A DNA stretch of 64,000 nt from Desulfocurvus vexinensis DSM 17965 (GTDB lineage: Bacteria > Desulfobacterota > Desulfovibrionia > Desulfovibrionales > Desulfovibrionaceae), in assembly GCF_000519125.1 (NCBI RefSeq), contig NZ_JAEX01000001.1, positions 434,001 to 498,000 on the forward strand, written 5' to 3'. The translations under genes and the position numbers were made by a program. Shown in pieces: positions 27,029-34,998 of this stretch; the first letter of the stretch is position 1; each line of letters starts with the position of its first letter. The notes under the pieces are model-generated. The model searched no databases. It was not told the origin of the DNA and was given only the letters and a program-made list of their open reading frames with translations.

Positions 27029-28189
27029 ATGCAAGCCACGGGAACCATGAGCCAGGGAGCGGGGCCGGTGTGGGTCAGCGCGGGCGAGGTGTCGGGCGAC
27101 CTGCACGGCGCGCTGCTGGTGCGCGCCATGGCCGGCCTCGCCCCGGGCCTGCGCTTCACCGGCATGGGCGGCCCGGCCATGGCCGGGGCCGGGGTCCAGG
27201 CCGCTTTCGACATCGCCGAGCTGTCCCTGGTGGGGCTGACCGAGGTGCTGGCGCACCTGCCGCGCATCGCCGGGCTGCTGCGCCGCATGCGCCGCCGCAT
27301 GGCCGAGGAGCGCCCGGCGGCGGTGGTCTGCATCGACGCGCCGGACTTCAATTTCTTCGTGGTGCGCATGGCCCGGCGCCTGGGCATCCCGGTGTTCTAC
27401 TACATCTGCCCCCAGGTCTGGGCCTGGCGCGCCGGGCGGGTGAATTTCCTCAAGAAATACGTGCAGCGCGTGCTGTGCATCCTGCCCTTCGAGAAGGCCT
27501 TCCTGGCCGAGCGCGGGCTGGACGCCGACTACGTGGGCCACCCCCTGACGGACCAGATTCCGCTGGACGCGCTGCGCGCCCTGGCCCCGGAGCCGGGGCG
27601 GGTGGGCATCCTGCCCGGTAGCCGCACCCGCGAGATCGAGACCCTGCTGCCCGAGTTCGGCGCCGCCGCGCGGACCATCGCCGTGCGCATCCCGGGGGCG
27701 GCGTTTTCCATCCTGCGCGCCCCGGGGGTGGACGAAGCCCGGCTGCGCGCCCTGTGGCCTGCGGACCTGCCCGTGGAGATCGTGCCGCCCGAGGAGCGCT
27801 ACCCGGCCATGCGCCGGGCCCAGGTGCTGCTGGCGGCCTCGGGCACGGCGACCCTGGAGGCCGCGCTCATCGGCACCCCGGCGGTGGTGGCCTACCGCGT
27901 CTCGGCCCTGTCCTACGCCCTGGGGCGGCTCGTCGTGGGCGTGCCGAACATCAGCCTGCCCAACCTCATCCTGGGCGAGCGGGCCCTGCCCGAGCTGCTC
28001 CAGGGCCAGGCCAACGGCCCGGCCATCGCCGTGGAGGCCCTGCGCTGGCTCACGGACCCGGCGGCCATGGCCGAGGTCCGCGCGCGGCTGGCGCGGCTGG
28101 CCGGGATGGTCGGCGAGCCCGGCGCCCCGGGCCGCGCGGCGCGCATCATCCTGGACGGCGCGGGCCTGGGGCCCCGGCCCGCCCGCTGA
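27029..28189 (+). CDS. lpxB: Lipid-A-disaccharide synthase
   Basis: The product is 386 residues from the ATG at 27029 (GGAGG six bases upstream). Characteristic blocks are AGEVSGDLHGALL near the N-terminus, IDAPDFNFFVVRMARRLGIP, YICPQVWAWRAGRV, YVGHPLTDQ, ILPGSRTREIETLLP and ASGTATLEAALIGTPAVVAYR. It condenses UDP-2,3-diacylglucosamine with lipid X to form lipid A disaccharide at the inner membrane. comEC follows 11 bp later on the same strand, probably co-transcribed. Confidence 0.96.
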   Translation: MQATGTMSQGAGPVWVSAGEVSGDLHGALLVRAMAGLAPGLRFTGMGGPAMAGAGVQAAFDIAELSLVGLTEVLAHLPRIAGLLRRMRRRMAEERPAAVVCIDAPDFNFFVVRMARRLGIPVFYYICPQVWAWRAGRVNFLKKYVQRVLCILPFEKAFLAERGLDADYVGHPLTDQIPLDALRALAPEPGRVGILPGSRTREIETLLPEFGAAARTIAVRIPGAAFSILRAPGVDEARLRALWPADLPVEIVPPEERYPAMRRAQVLLAASGTATLEAALIGTPAVVAYRVSALSYALGRLVVGVPNISLPNLILGERALPELLQGQANGPAIAVEALRWLTDPAAMAEVRARLARLAGMVGEPGAPGRAARIILDGAGLGPRPAR

Positions 28190-28200
28190 CCGGAGTGGCC

Positions 28201-30669
28201 GTGCGCGGCGGCGGCGGCGAATTCCCCTCCCGGGCCGTGCCCGGCCTGCTGCCCTGGCAGTTCCCCCTGTGCGCCCTGCTGCTGGGCCTGTTGGCCCTGC
28301 GGTTTCCCTGGCCCGCCCTGGCGGGCCTTGTGCTGCTGTGGGCCCTGGCCGGGGCGGGCCCGGGGCGGCGCGCCGCCCTGCTGGGCGCGGCCTTCGCCCT
28401 GGGCTGGGGGCTGGCGGCCTGGGCCATGCCCGCCGGGCCCGGCGAGGTGGCGCCGTGGATGGCCGAGCGGCGCGTGGCCGAGGTCACGGGGCGGGTGGCG
28501 CGGGTGGAGAGCGTGCCCGGGCGGCAGCTGCGCGTGTTCCTGGCCGGGGCGCGCTACGCCCTGGACGACGGCGCACAGGGCGCCCTGCCCGGGCTTGTGT
28601 TGTGGACCTGGCAGGAGCCCCTGGCCTGGCCGCACCCCGGGCAGAGCGTGGCGGTGCGCCTGCGGGTGCGCCCGGTGCGCGGCTTCGCCAACCCCGGCCA
28701 ATGGGACGCGCGGTTCCACTGGGGCCGCCAGGGCGTGTTCTACCGCGGCTTCACCCGGGGCGAGGGCGGGCAGCCCCGGCTGGGCGACGAGCCGCCAGGG
28801 CCCGGGGCCCGGCTGCGCGCCAGCCTGCGCCAAGCCGTGGAGGCCGCCGCGCCCGACGGGCCGGGCCGGGCGCTCTTGGCCGCGCTGGTGCTGGGCGAGC
28901 GGTTTTTCGTGGCCCCCGAGGCGTACGACACGGTGCGCCGCTCGACCCTGGCCCACAGCCTGGCGCTGTCGGGCATGCACCTGGGCTTCGCGGCGGGCCT
29001 GGGGCTGGGGCTGGCCTGGGCCCTGGGCCGGTTGTGGCCGGGGCTGCTGCTGCGCATGGCCCGGCCCCGGCTGGGGGTGCTGCTGGGGGCGCCGCTGGTG
29101 GGCCTCTACGTCTGGCTGGGCGGGGCTACGCCCAGCCTGCTGCGCGCGGGGCTGATGTTCGCGGCCTGGGGCGCGCTGCTCCTGCTGGGCCGGGGCCGGG
29201 TGCTGCTCGACGGGCTGCTGCTGGCCCTGGCGCTGCTGGTTGCCGCCGATCCGCTGGTGGTCCACGACATCCGCTTGCAGCTCTCCGCCGTGGCCGTGGC
29301 GGGCATCGCCGTGCTGGTGCCTCCGGTCTGGCGGCTGCTGCCCGGGCGCGAGGCGGCCCGGGGCGCGGGCCCGGCGGTCTGGGCCGCGCGGGGCGCGCGG
29401 GCCCTGGCCGGGGTGCTGCTGGTCAGCCTCGCGGCCAACGTGGCCCTGCTGCCGCTTCTGGTCTGGAATTTCACGGAAACAGGACTGGCGCTGCATCTCA
29501 ACGTCCTGTGGCTGCCGGTGCTGGGGCTGGCGGCGGTGCCCGCCGGGCTGGCGGGGGCGGTCCTGGCCGTGACGCCGGGGCTGGGCGAGGCCGGGCGCTG
29601 GCTGCTGGGAGCGGACGCCGCGCTGCTGGAAGGGGCCATGGCCGCCCTCTCGGCCCTGGACGCCCGGGGCTGGCTGCCCGTGGCGACGCTTCCGCGCCCG
29701 CTGTGGCCGCATCTGGTGGGCTACTACGCGCTGCTGGTCGGGCTGGCGGCCCTGGTCCATGCGCGGGCGCGCGCGGCCCTGGGCGTCTGCCTGGCCGGGG
29801 CGCTGCTGCTGGCCTGGCCCGGGCTGTGGGCCGGGGCCACGGGCCAGGGCCGGGCCCTGGGGCTGACGGTGCTCGACGTGGGCCAGAGCCAGGCCGTGCT
29901 GCTGGACCTGCCCGGGGGCGGGCGCGTGCTGGTGGATGGCGGCGGCGGCTTTCCCGGCGGGCTGGACCCGGGCCGGGCCGTGGTCCTGCCTGCCCTGGCG
30001 CGCGGGCGCTGGCCGGGGCTGGACATGATGATCCTCAGCCACCCGGACCACGACCACTACGGCGGGCTGGGGGCCGTGGCCGGGGCGGTGCCCGTGGGCG
30101 TGTTCGTCCATGGCGGGCGCTGGCCGGACAGCGGGTCGGGCCGGGCCCTGCGCGCGGCGCTGGAAGAGGGCGGGGTTCCCGTGCGCACCGTGGGCGCGGG
30201 GGATGTGCTCGACCTGGGCCCCGGGCTGGCCCTGGAAGTGCTGCACCCCGGCAACCAGCGCAGCCGCGGGAGCAGCAACAACCAGTCCCTGGTGCTGCGG
30301 CTGGTGTGGCACGGGCGGCCCCTGGCGCTTTTGCCCGGCGACGTGGAGCAGGCGGGCATCCAGCGGCTGCTGGCCGAGGGCGCCGACCTGCGCGCCGGGG
30401 TGCTGGTCGTGCCGCATCACGGCAGCGCCAGCAGCCTCTCGCCCGAGCTGTACGCGCGGGTGGGCGCCCGGCTGGCCCTGGCGGGCACGGGGTTCCTGAA
30501 CTACCTGGGCCTGCCCGACGCGCAGGTGCGCCTGGCCCTGGCCAGGGCCGGGGTCGCGCTTTACGACACCGGGCGGTGCGGGGCCGTGCGCGTCACCTGG
30601 GCCGCGCCGGACGCCCCGGCGCGCCTGGAAACGGCCCTGGGCTGCCCGGGCACGGCGGCCATGCCCTGA
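28201..30669 (+). CDS. comEC: DNA internalization-related competence protein ComEC/Rec2
   Basis: The product is 822 residues starting at a GTG with GGAG five bases upstream. An N-terminal membrane and OB-type region (DUF4131) is followed by the competence membrane domain (LAHSLALSGMHLGFAAGL, the classical ComEC signature), many helices, and a C-terminal metallo-beta-lactamase-like domain. That domain has SHPDHDHYGGL near residue 612 and VVPHHGSASSLS near 740. It forms the inner-membrane channel for single-stranded DNA uptake. No other competence gene is nearby; natural transformation is therefore possible but unproven. GC content and Leu/Ala bias are extreme, as usual for this gene here. Confidence 0.94.
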   Translation: MRGGGGEFPSRAVPGLLPWQFPLCALLLGLLALRFPWPALAGLVLLWALAGAGPGRRAALLGAAFALGWGLAAWAMPAGPGEVAPWMAERRVAEVTGRVARVESVPGRQLRVFLAGARYALDDGAQGALPGLVLWTWQEPLAWPHPGQSVAVRLRVRPVRGFANPGQWDARFHWGRQGVFYRGFTRGEGGQPRLGDEPPGPGARLRASLRQAVEAAAPDGPGRALLAALVLGERFFVAPEAYDTVRRSTLAHSLALSGMHLGFAAGLGLGLAWALGRLWPGLLLRMARPRLGVLLGAPLVGLYVWLGGATPSLLRAGLMFAAWGALLLLGRGRVLLDGLLLALALLVAADPLVVHDIRLQLSAVAVAGIAVLVPPVWRLLPGREAARGAGPAVWAARGARALAGVLLVSLAANVALLPLLVWNFTETGLALHLNVLWLPVLGLAAVPAGLAGAVLAVTPGLGEAGRWLLGADAALLEGAMAALSALDARGWLPVATLPRPLWPHLVGYYALLVGLAALVHARARAALGVCLAGALLLAWPGLWAGATGQGRALGLTVLDVGQSQAVLLDLPGGGRVLVDGGGGFPGGLDPGRAVVLPALARGRWPGLDMMILSHPDHDHYGGLGAVAGAVPVGVFVHGGRWPDSGSGRALRAALEEGGVPVRTVGAGDVLDLGPGLALEVLHPGNQRSRGSSNNQSLVLRLVWHGRPLALLPGDVEQAGIQRLLAEGADLRAGVLVVPHHGSASSLSPELYARVGARLALAGTGFLNYLGLPDAQVRLALARAGVALYDTGRCGAVRVTWAAPDAPARLETALGCPGTAAMP

Positions 30670-30713
30670 GCGGGCGCCCGGCGGGGCGGTGCATGGGGCG
30701 CCCCGCCGTCGCC

Positions 30714-30767
30714 AAAAAAGGCCGGGGCCGGTGCGTTGTTTTGCGCGCACCGGCCCCGGCCCTTTTT
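30714..30767. terminator. Bidirectional terminator between comEC and trpS
   Basis: A perfect 16-bp stem GGCCGGGGCCGGTGCG/CGCACCGGCCCCGGCC is flanked by AAAAAA on the left and TTTTT on the right, so it can stop both convergent genes. Confidence 0.9.
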
Positions 30768-30823
30768 GCGCCCTGCGCCCTGCCACTGTGCACGGCGCGG
30801 GGCGCAGGGGTTCCGGCGGCCTG

Positions 30824-31849
30824 CTAGAAGTCGAAGCCGACGAGCTCGCGCACGGCGGCCATGGTCTCGCAGGCCTTGGCGCGGGCCTTGCGGTTGCCCT
30901 CGGCCAGCACATCCCACAGCAGGGCGGGGTCCTTGTCGTAGACGGCGCGGCGGGCGTGGATGGGCTCCAGGAAGCGCTCCATGGACTGCACCAGCAGGCG
31001 CTTGCAGTCCACGCAGCCCCAGGAGGCGTCGCGGCAGCCGGTCATGATTTCCGGCAGGCGGTCGGCGTCGGTCATGATCTTGTGGTAGGGGAACAGGTTG
31101 CAGACGTCGGGGTCGCCGGGGTCGGCTTTGCGCAGGCGGTTGGTGTCCGTGAGCATGGCCATGACCTTCTTGCGCACGGAGTCCATGTCCTCACCCAGGG
31201 CGATGGCGTTGCCGTAGCTCTTGCTCATCTTGCGCCCGTCCAGCCCCGGGAGCTTGGACTCGCGGGTCAGCATGGCCATGGGCTCGGGGAAGTAGGGCGT
31301 GCCGGTCTCGCCGCCGCAGTTCAGGTAGTTGAAGCGCCGGGCGATCTCGCGGCACAGCTCCAGGTGCGGCAGCTGGTCCTCGCCCACGGGCACATGGGCC
31401 GGGCGGAACATGATGATGTCCGTGGTCATGAGCACCGGGTAGCCCAGAAAGCCGTAGGTGTTCAGGTCCTTGGCGGCCAGCTGCTCCTTCTGGTCCTTGT
31501 AGGTCGGGCAGCGTTCCAGCCAGCCCAGGGGCGTGATCATGGACAGGATCAGGTGCAGCTCGGCGATCTCCTTGATCTGCGACTGCTGGTAGATCACGCA
31601 TTTTTCGGGGTCCAGCCCGGCGGCCAGCCAGTCCTTGGCCAGCTCGGGCACGAACTGCTTGATGCGCCGGGGGTCGGCGTATTCGCTGGTCATGGCGTGC
31701 CAGTCGGCCACGAAGAAGAAGCAGTCGTAGTCCTGTTGCAGGGCGACCCAGTTGACGAGCACGCCGAAGTGGTGGCCGAGGTGCAGCGGCCCGGTGGGGC
31801 GCATGCCGGAGACGATGCGTTGTCTTGCGTTGGGCATGGGGCTGGACAT
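30824..31849 (-). CDS. trpS: Tryptophanyl-tRNA synthetase
   Basis: The product is 341 residues from the ATG at 31849 (GGGGAG four bases upstream). The class I signatures are SGMRPTGPLHLGHHFG (the HIGH region is HLGHH) and KMSKS. LMTTDIIMFRPAHVPVGEDQ is the TrpRS substrate region. It charges tRNA-Trp in the cytoplasm. The gene follows the site-2-protease gene by 13 bp, an arrangement I recall as common in this lineage, and ends at the bidirectional terminator. Confidence 0.95.
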   Translation of the reverse strand: MSSPMPNARQRIVSGMRPTGPLHLGHHFGVLVNWVALQQDYDCFFFVADWHAMTSEYADPRRIKQFVPELAKDWLAAGLDPEKCVIYQQSQIKEIAELHLILSMITPLGWLERCPTYKDQKEQLAAKDLNTYGFLGYPVLMTTDIIMFRPAHVPVGEDQLPHLELCREIARRFNYLNCGGETGTPYFPEPMAMLTRESKLPGLDGRKMSKSYGNAIALGEDMDSVRKKVMAMLTDTNRLRKADPGDPDVCNLFPYHKIMTDADRLPEIMTGCRDASWGCVDCKRLLVQSMERFLEPIHARRAVYDKDPALLWDVLAEGNRKARAKACETMAAVRELVGFDF

Positions 31850-31862
31850 GGGGCTCCCCTGG

Positions 31863-32513
31863 TCAGGGCAGGATGTGGTTGAGCAGGGCCCAGATGGGCT
31901 GGAACACGAAGCGCAGGGCGCCGGAGACCACCAGCAGGACGATGATGATCATGCCGTAGCGCTCGAGCTGCATGTAGCGCCAGGCCCAGTTGTGCGGCAG
32001 CAGCTCGGCCAGGATCTTGCTGCCGTCCAGCGGCGGGATGGGCAGCAGGTTGAACACGGCCAGCACGACGTTGATGATCACGCCGAACTGGGCGATGAGG
32101 TACATGGGCTCGAAGTAGGGCGCAAGCAGGCTGCCCGGGGCCGGGATGTTGGCGCGTAGCAGGGAGAGCGCCGCCAGGAAGGCCACGGCCAGCAGCACGT
32201 TGGCCGCCGCCCCCGCCGCCGAGACCACGATGAGCCCCTGGCGCACGTTGCGGAAGTGGCGCGGGTTCACGGGCACGGGCTTGGCCCAGCCGATGATGAA
32301 GCCCCCGGTCATGGCCGTGATGATGAACACCAGGGTGCCCATGGGGTCCAGGTGGGGCAGGGGGTTCAGGGTCAGGCGCCCGGCCAGCTTGGCCGTGGGG
32401 TCGCCATACCACCACGCCGCCAGCCCGTGGGCCACCTCGTGGCAGGTCACGGCCAGCAGGAAGGGCACGGCCATGATGGCGATGCGCTGGATGCTCTCGG
32501 CGAATTCGAACAT
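31863..32513 (-). CDS. Site-2 protease family (M50) membrane metallopeptidase
   Basis: The product is 216 residues with five or six hydrophobic segments. The zinc site HEVAH lies at residues 25-29 in the first helix, and NLLPIPPLDGSKIL gives the second motif with its metal-binding aspartate. No PDZ domain is present, which is the short YwhC-type form. It would cleave membrane-embedded substrates; its target is unknown. It probably forms an operon with trpS, 13 bp downstream. Confidence 0.9.
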   Translation of the reverse strand: MFEFAESIQRIAIMAVPFLLAVTCHEVAHGLAAWWYGDPTAKLAGRLTLNPLPHLDPMGTLVFIITAMTGGFIIGWAKPVPVNPRHFRNVRQGLIVVSAAGAAANVLLAVAFLAALSLLRANIPAPGSLLAPYFEPMYLIAQFGVIINVVLAVFNLLPIPPLDGSKILAELLPHNWAWRYMQLERYGMIIIVLLVVSGALRFVFQPIWALLNHILP

Positions 32514-32684
32514 AGGGGCTCGGGGTTATCACATGCCCGCGCGGCGGGCAAGCCCGGGGCGCAGGGGCCGGGCGGGCCCGGGCGCGGGGCGTGCCCTTGC
32601 CTGCGGCGGGGTTGCGGTTGGCTTGGGGCCGGGGCCCGTTCGGGCTCCGCGCCCGCCCCGGGCGCCGGGGCGGGCGGCGGGCCG

Positions 32685-33044
32685 CTAGGCGCTGGCCAGG
32701 GCGGCGGTCACCTTGGACTTGAGCTCGGTCAGGTCCACGGCCTTGACCACGTAGTAGTCGGCGGCGATGGATTTGAGGTCGTGCTGGAAGCTGTCGTAGG
32801 CCGTGCACAGGATCACCGGCAGCTTCTGCTCGCGGCTTCTGATCTGCTGGAGCAGGTCCAGCCCCGAGCGGTTGGGGCCGAGCTTGATGTCGAGGATGAC
32901 CACGTCGGGGTGCTCGCGGTCCAGGGCCGCGAGGATGTCCTCGGAGCCGTCGGACGTGGCCACCTGGTAGCCCTCGGCCTGCAACTCCTCCTGGTAGAGC
33001 ATCCGGATGTGCTTCTCGTCGTCGACCACGAGGATCTTGTGCAT
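32685..33044 (-). CDS. Single-domain response regulator (receiver only)
   Basis: The product is 119 residues, a complete receiver with acidic pair D8-D9, phosphoacceptor D52, T81 and K101 (in VVKAVDL, where most have KP). GGAGG lies six bases before the ATG. There is no output domain, so it acts through protein contacts or as a phosphorelay shuttle, like CheY or Spo0F. No kinase gene is adjacent; the nearest is at 47714. It is divergent from the ThiS-like gene. Confidence 0.93.
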   Translation of the reverse strand: MHKILVVDDEKHIRMLYQEELQAEGYQVATSDGSEDILAALDREHPDVVILDIKLGPNRSGLDLLQQIRSREQKLPVILCTAYDSFQHDLKSIAADYYVVKAVDLTELKSKVTAALASA

Positions 33045-33226
33045 CGTCGCCCTCCTGCGCGCTGCGGCGATTGCGGTCTGCGGCGCAAGGGGTTATCCTT
33101 GGCCCATCTGCACCGTCATGGTGGAACGGAACGCGGGAAAAAGCAACCCTGCGGAGGATTTTCCTTGCGGTTTCGAGGGCCCTGGTGCTAGGGGAGCATC
33201 CCCCACTGAAACGATAGGATATACCC

Positions 33227-33439
33227 ATGCCCGAGCTTCCCCCGGTGACCGTGGCCCTCGAGCGCGAGGGCCAGACCCTGGTCTACCCCCGGCTGAACAC
33301 GGCCCACCAGCTGCTGAACCGCCTGGGCCTTGGCGTCAACGACTGCCTGGTCATCCGCGCGGGTGAGCTGCTGACCCCCGACCGCAAGATCCACCCGGGC
33401 GACGCCATCACGGTGCGCACCGTGGTCTCCCGAGGCTGA
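33227..33439 (+). CDS. ThiS/MoaD-like small sulfur carrier protein
   Basis: The product is 70 residues with a ubiquitin-like beta-grasp pattern: VTVALEREGQTLVYPR, a helix TAHQLLNRLGL, then LTPDRKIHPGDAITVRTVV. It ends in SRG rather than the GG of MoaD, ThiS or TtuB. The single C-terminal glycine could still be thiocarboxylated. It starts 4 bp before the TtuA-like gene and is presumably its sulfur donor for tRNA 2-thiolation. AGGA lies a few bases before the ATG. Confidence 0.8.
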   Translation: MPELPPVTVALEREGQTLVYPRLNTAHQLLNRLGLGVNDCLVIRAGELLTPDRKIHPGDAITVRTVVSRG

Positions 33440-33443
33440 CCCT

Positions 33444-34340
33444 ATGAAATGCTCCCGTTGCGGCGCCGTGGCCCAGGTGGCCCTGCCCAGCCACCACAGC
33501 GGCTTCTGCCCCGACTGCTTCCGGGTCTTCTTTTCCCGCCAGGTGGAGCGCGCCATCCACCAGCACCGGATGTTCTCCCCGCAGGAGCGGGTGCTGGTGG
33601 CCCTGTCCGGCGGCAAGGACTCCCTGAGCCTGTTCCGCGAGCTGGTGCTCCAGGGCTACGACGTGACCGGGCTGCACATCGACCTGGGCATCCCCGAGTC
33701 GTCCCCGCCCGCGCGGGCCAAGGTCGAGGCCTTCTGCGCGGCCCTGGGCGCGCGGCTCACGGTGCTGGACATGACCCGCGAGGGCCTGCCCATCCCGCAG
33801 GTCAAGGCCAGCGTCACGCGGCCCATCTGCGCCGTGTGCGGCAAGATCAAGCGCTACTTCTTCAACAAATTCGCCATGGACAACGGCTTTGCGGCCATCT
33901 GCACCGGGCACAACCTCGACGACGAGGTCGGCCGCCTGCTGGCCAACACCCTGCGCTGGGACGTGGCCTACCTCTCGGACCAGGGGCCCAGCCTGCCCGG
34001 GCGCGAGGGCTTCGTGGCCAAGTGCCGCCCGCTGTACCGGGTTTCGGAGTACGAGACGGCGGCCTACGCCTTCCTGAACGGGCTGGACATCCATGTGGCG
34101 CCGTGCCCCTACAGCAAGGGCGCGAGCTTCACCCGCCGCAAGGAGCTGATGAACCGCCTGGAGATCGAGAGCCCCGGAGCCAAGTTGCAGTTCTACGAAT
34201 CGTTCCTGAAGAACGCCCGGGCGCATTTCGAGGCCGCCGAGGCGCGCGGCGGGGCGGCCCTGGCCCCGTGCCGGAGCTGCGGCTACCCGACCTCGGCGGG
34301 GGTCTGCACGGTGTGCCGCATCCGGGAAAAGCTGGCGTAG
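33444..34340 (+). CDS. TtuA/TtcA-family tRNA sulfurtransferase (PP-loop ATPase)
   Basis: The product is 298 residues. An N-terminal zinc ribbon (C-x2-C at 3/6 and C-x2-C at 22/25) and a C-terminal one (CRSCG, CTVC) flank the catalytic core. The core has the PP-loop SGGKDS at 55-60 and three cysteines C129, C132 and C221 that align with the iron-sulfur ligands of TtuA (C130, C133, C222). It should adenylate a tRNA uridine, likely U54 or a related position, and insert sulfur using a [4Fe-4S] cluster. The ThiS-like carrier gene immediately upstream strengthens the TtuA assignment over TtcA. Confidence 0.88.
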   Translation: MKCSRCGAVAQVALPSHHSGFCPDCFRVFFSRQVERAIHQHRMFSPQERVLVALSGGKDSLSLFRELVLQGYDVTGLHIDLGIPESSPPARAKVEAFCAALGARLTVLDMTREGLPIPQVKASVTRPICAVCGKIKRYFFNKFAMDNGFAAICTGHNLDDEVGRLLANTLRWDVAYLSDQGPSLPGREGFVAKCRPLYRVSEYETAAYAFLNGLDIHVAPCPYSKGASFTRRKELMNRLEIESPGAKLQFYESFLKNARAHFEAAEARGGAALAPCRSCGYPTSAGVCTVCRIREKLA

Positions 34341-34349
34341 CAGGCTTTT

Positions 34350-34380
34350 TGCCGATCCGGCCCCCGGGGCGGCACTTTTT
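34350..34380 (+). terminator. Probable terminator of the thiolation pair
   Basis: TGCCG...CGGCA with inner GC pairing is followed by CTTTTTG, 10 bp after the TtuA-like stop. The stem is imperfect. Confidence 0.45.
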
Positions 34381-34487
34381 GCGCCGCACATCTTGAAATG
34401 ACGCCACTTTTCAGGTATCGGTTGCATTGAATTCGTGAACGGAAGAATCGCACTGTAGCAGAACAACCATCGCCCTGGGGGGGCACA

Positions 34488-34886
34488 ATGCGCACCATCG
34501 TTTCCACTCTGCTTTGCGCCGCGCTGGCGGCCATCCTGCTTTCCGGCTGCGCCGTCGGCGGCAAGGGCGGCAACGTCGCCCAGGGCGCGACCTACTTCGT
34601 CTGCACCGGCACCATGTTCTCCGACGAGCCCGGCACGGTGACGGCGGTCCACGCCGCGGTGCTCGACGCCCTGGTGGCCCTGGAGCTGCCCGTGACCTAC
34701 GAGAAGAAGGACAACCTGGTGGCCGTGGTCGAAACCACCACCGCCGAGGGCAGCCCCATCGAGATCAACGTGGCCTACCGCAAGGCCGACCTGACCCGCG
34801 TGACCTTCACTTCCACGGACCGGGTGGACCAGTACAAGCTGTCCGGCCTGCTGGAAGAGATCCGCAGGAACCTGGCGACCATCTAG
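34488..34886 (+). CDS. DUF3568-type lipoprotein
   Basis: The product is 132 residues with a lipoprotein signal (MRTIVSTLLCAALAAILLSGC, lipobox LSGC, modified cysteine at 21). The mature domain of about 110 residues has YFVCTGTMFSDEPGTVTAVHAAVLDALVALELPV and ends in a helix. This is the pattern of the small DUF3568 family, whose role is unknown. Monocistronic, with terminators on both sides. Confidence 0.75.
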   Translation: MRTIVSTLLCAALAAILLSGCAVGGKGGNVAQGATYFVCTGTMFSDEPGTVTAVHAAVLDALVALELPVTYEKKDNLVAVVETTTAEGSPIEINVAYRKADLTRVTFTSTDRVDQYKLSGLLEEIRRNLATI

Positions 34887-34919
34887 GCCGCGCCGGGTTC
34901 GCGCGCAATTTGTGCGGCG

Positions 34920-34951
34920 CCTGCGGCCCCCACCGGGGCCGCAGGTCCTTT
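34920..34951 (+). terminator. Terminator of the lipoprotein gene
   Basis: An 11-bp perfect stem CCTGCGGCCCC/GGGGCCGCAGG with a 4-nt loop, then TCCTTTC, 34 bp after the stop codon. Confidence 0.65.
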
Positions 34952-34998
34952 CGCGCCTTGCGCCCGCCCGGCGCGCCGGGCCGCCGAGCCCCCCGACC

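Noticed and set aside
34371-34383. GGCAC...TTTTTGC as a sigma-54 box before the DUF3568 gene
   Set aside because: Only 8 bases separate GG and GC; 10 are needed. The stretch fits the terminator of the preceding gene better.
34912-34998. Upstream extension of the GT2 gene
   Set aside because: The extension would be encoded by the terminator hairpin at 34920-34945.
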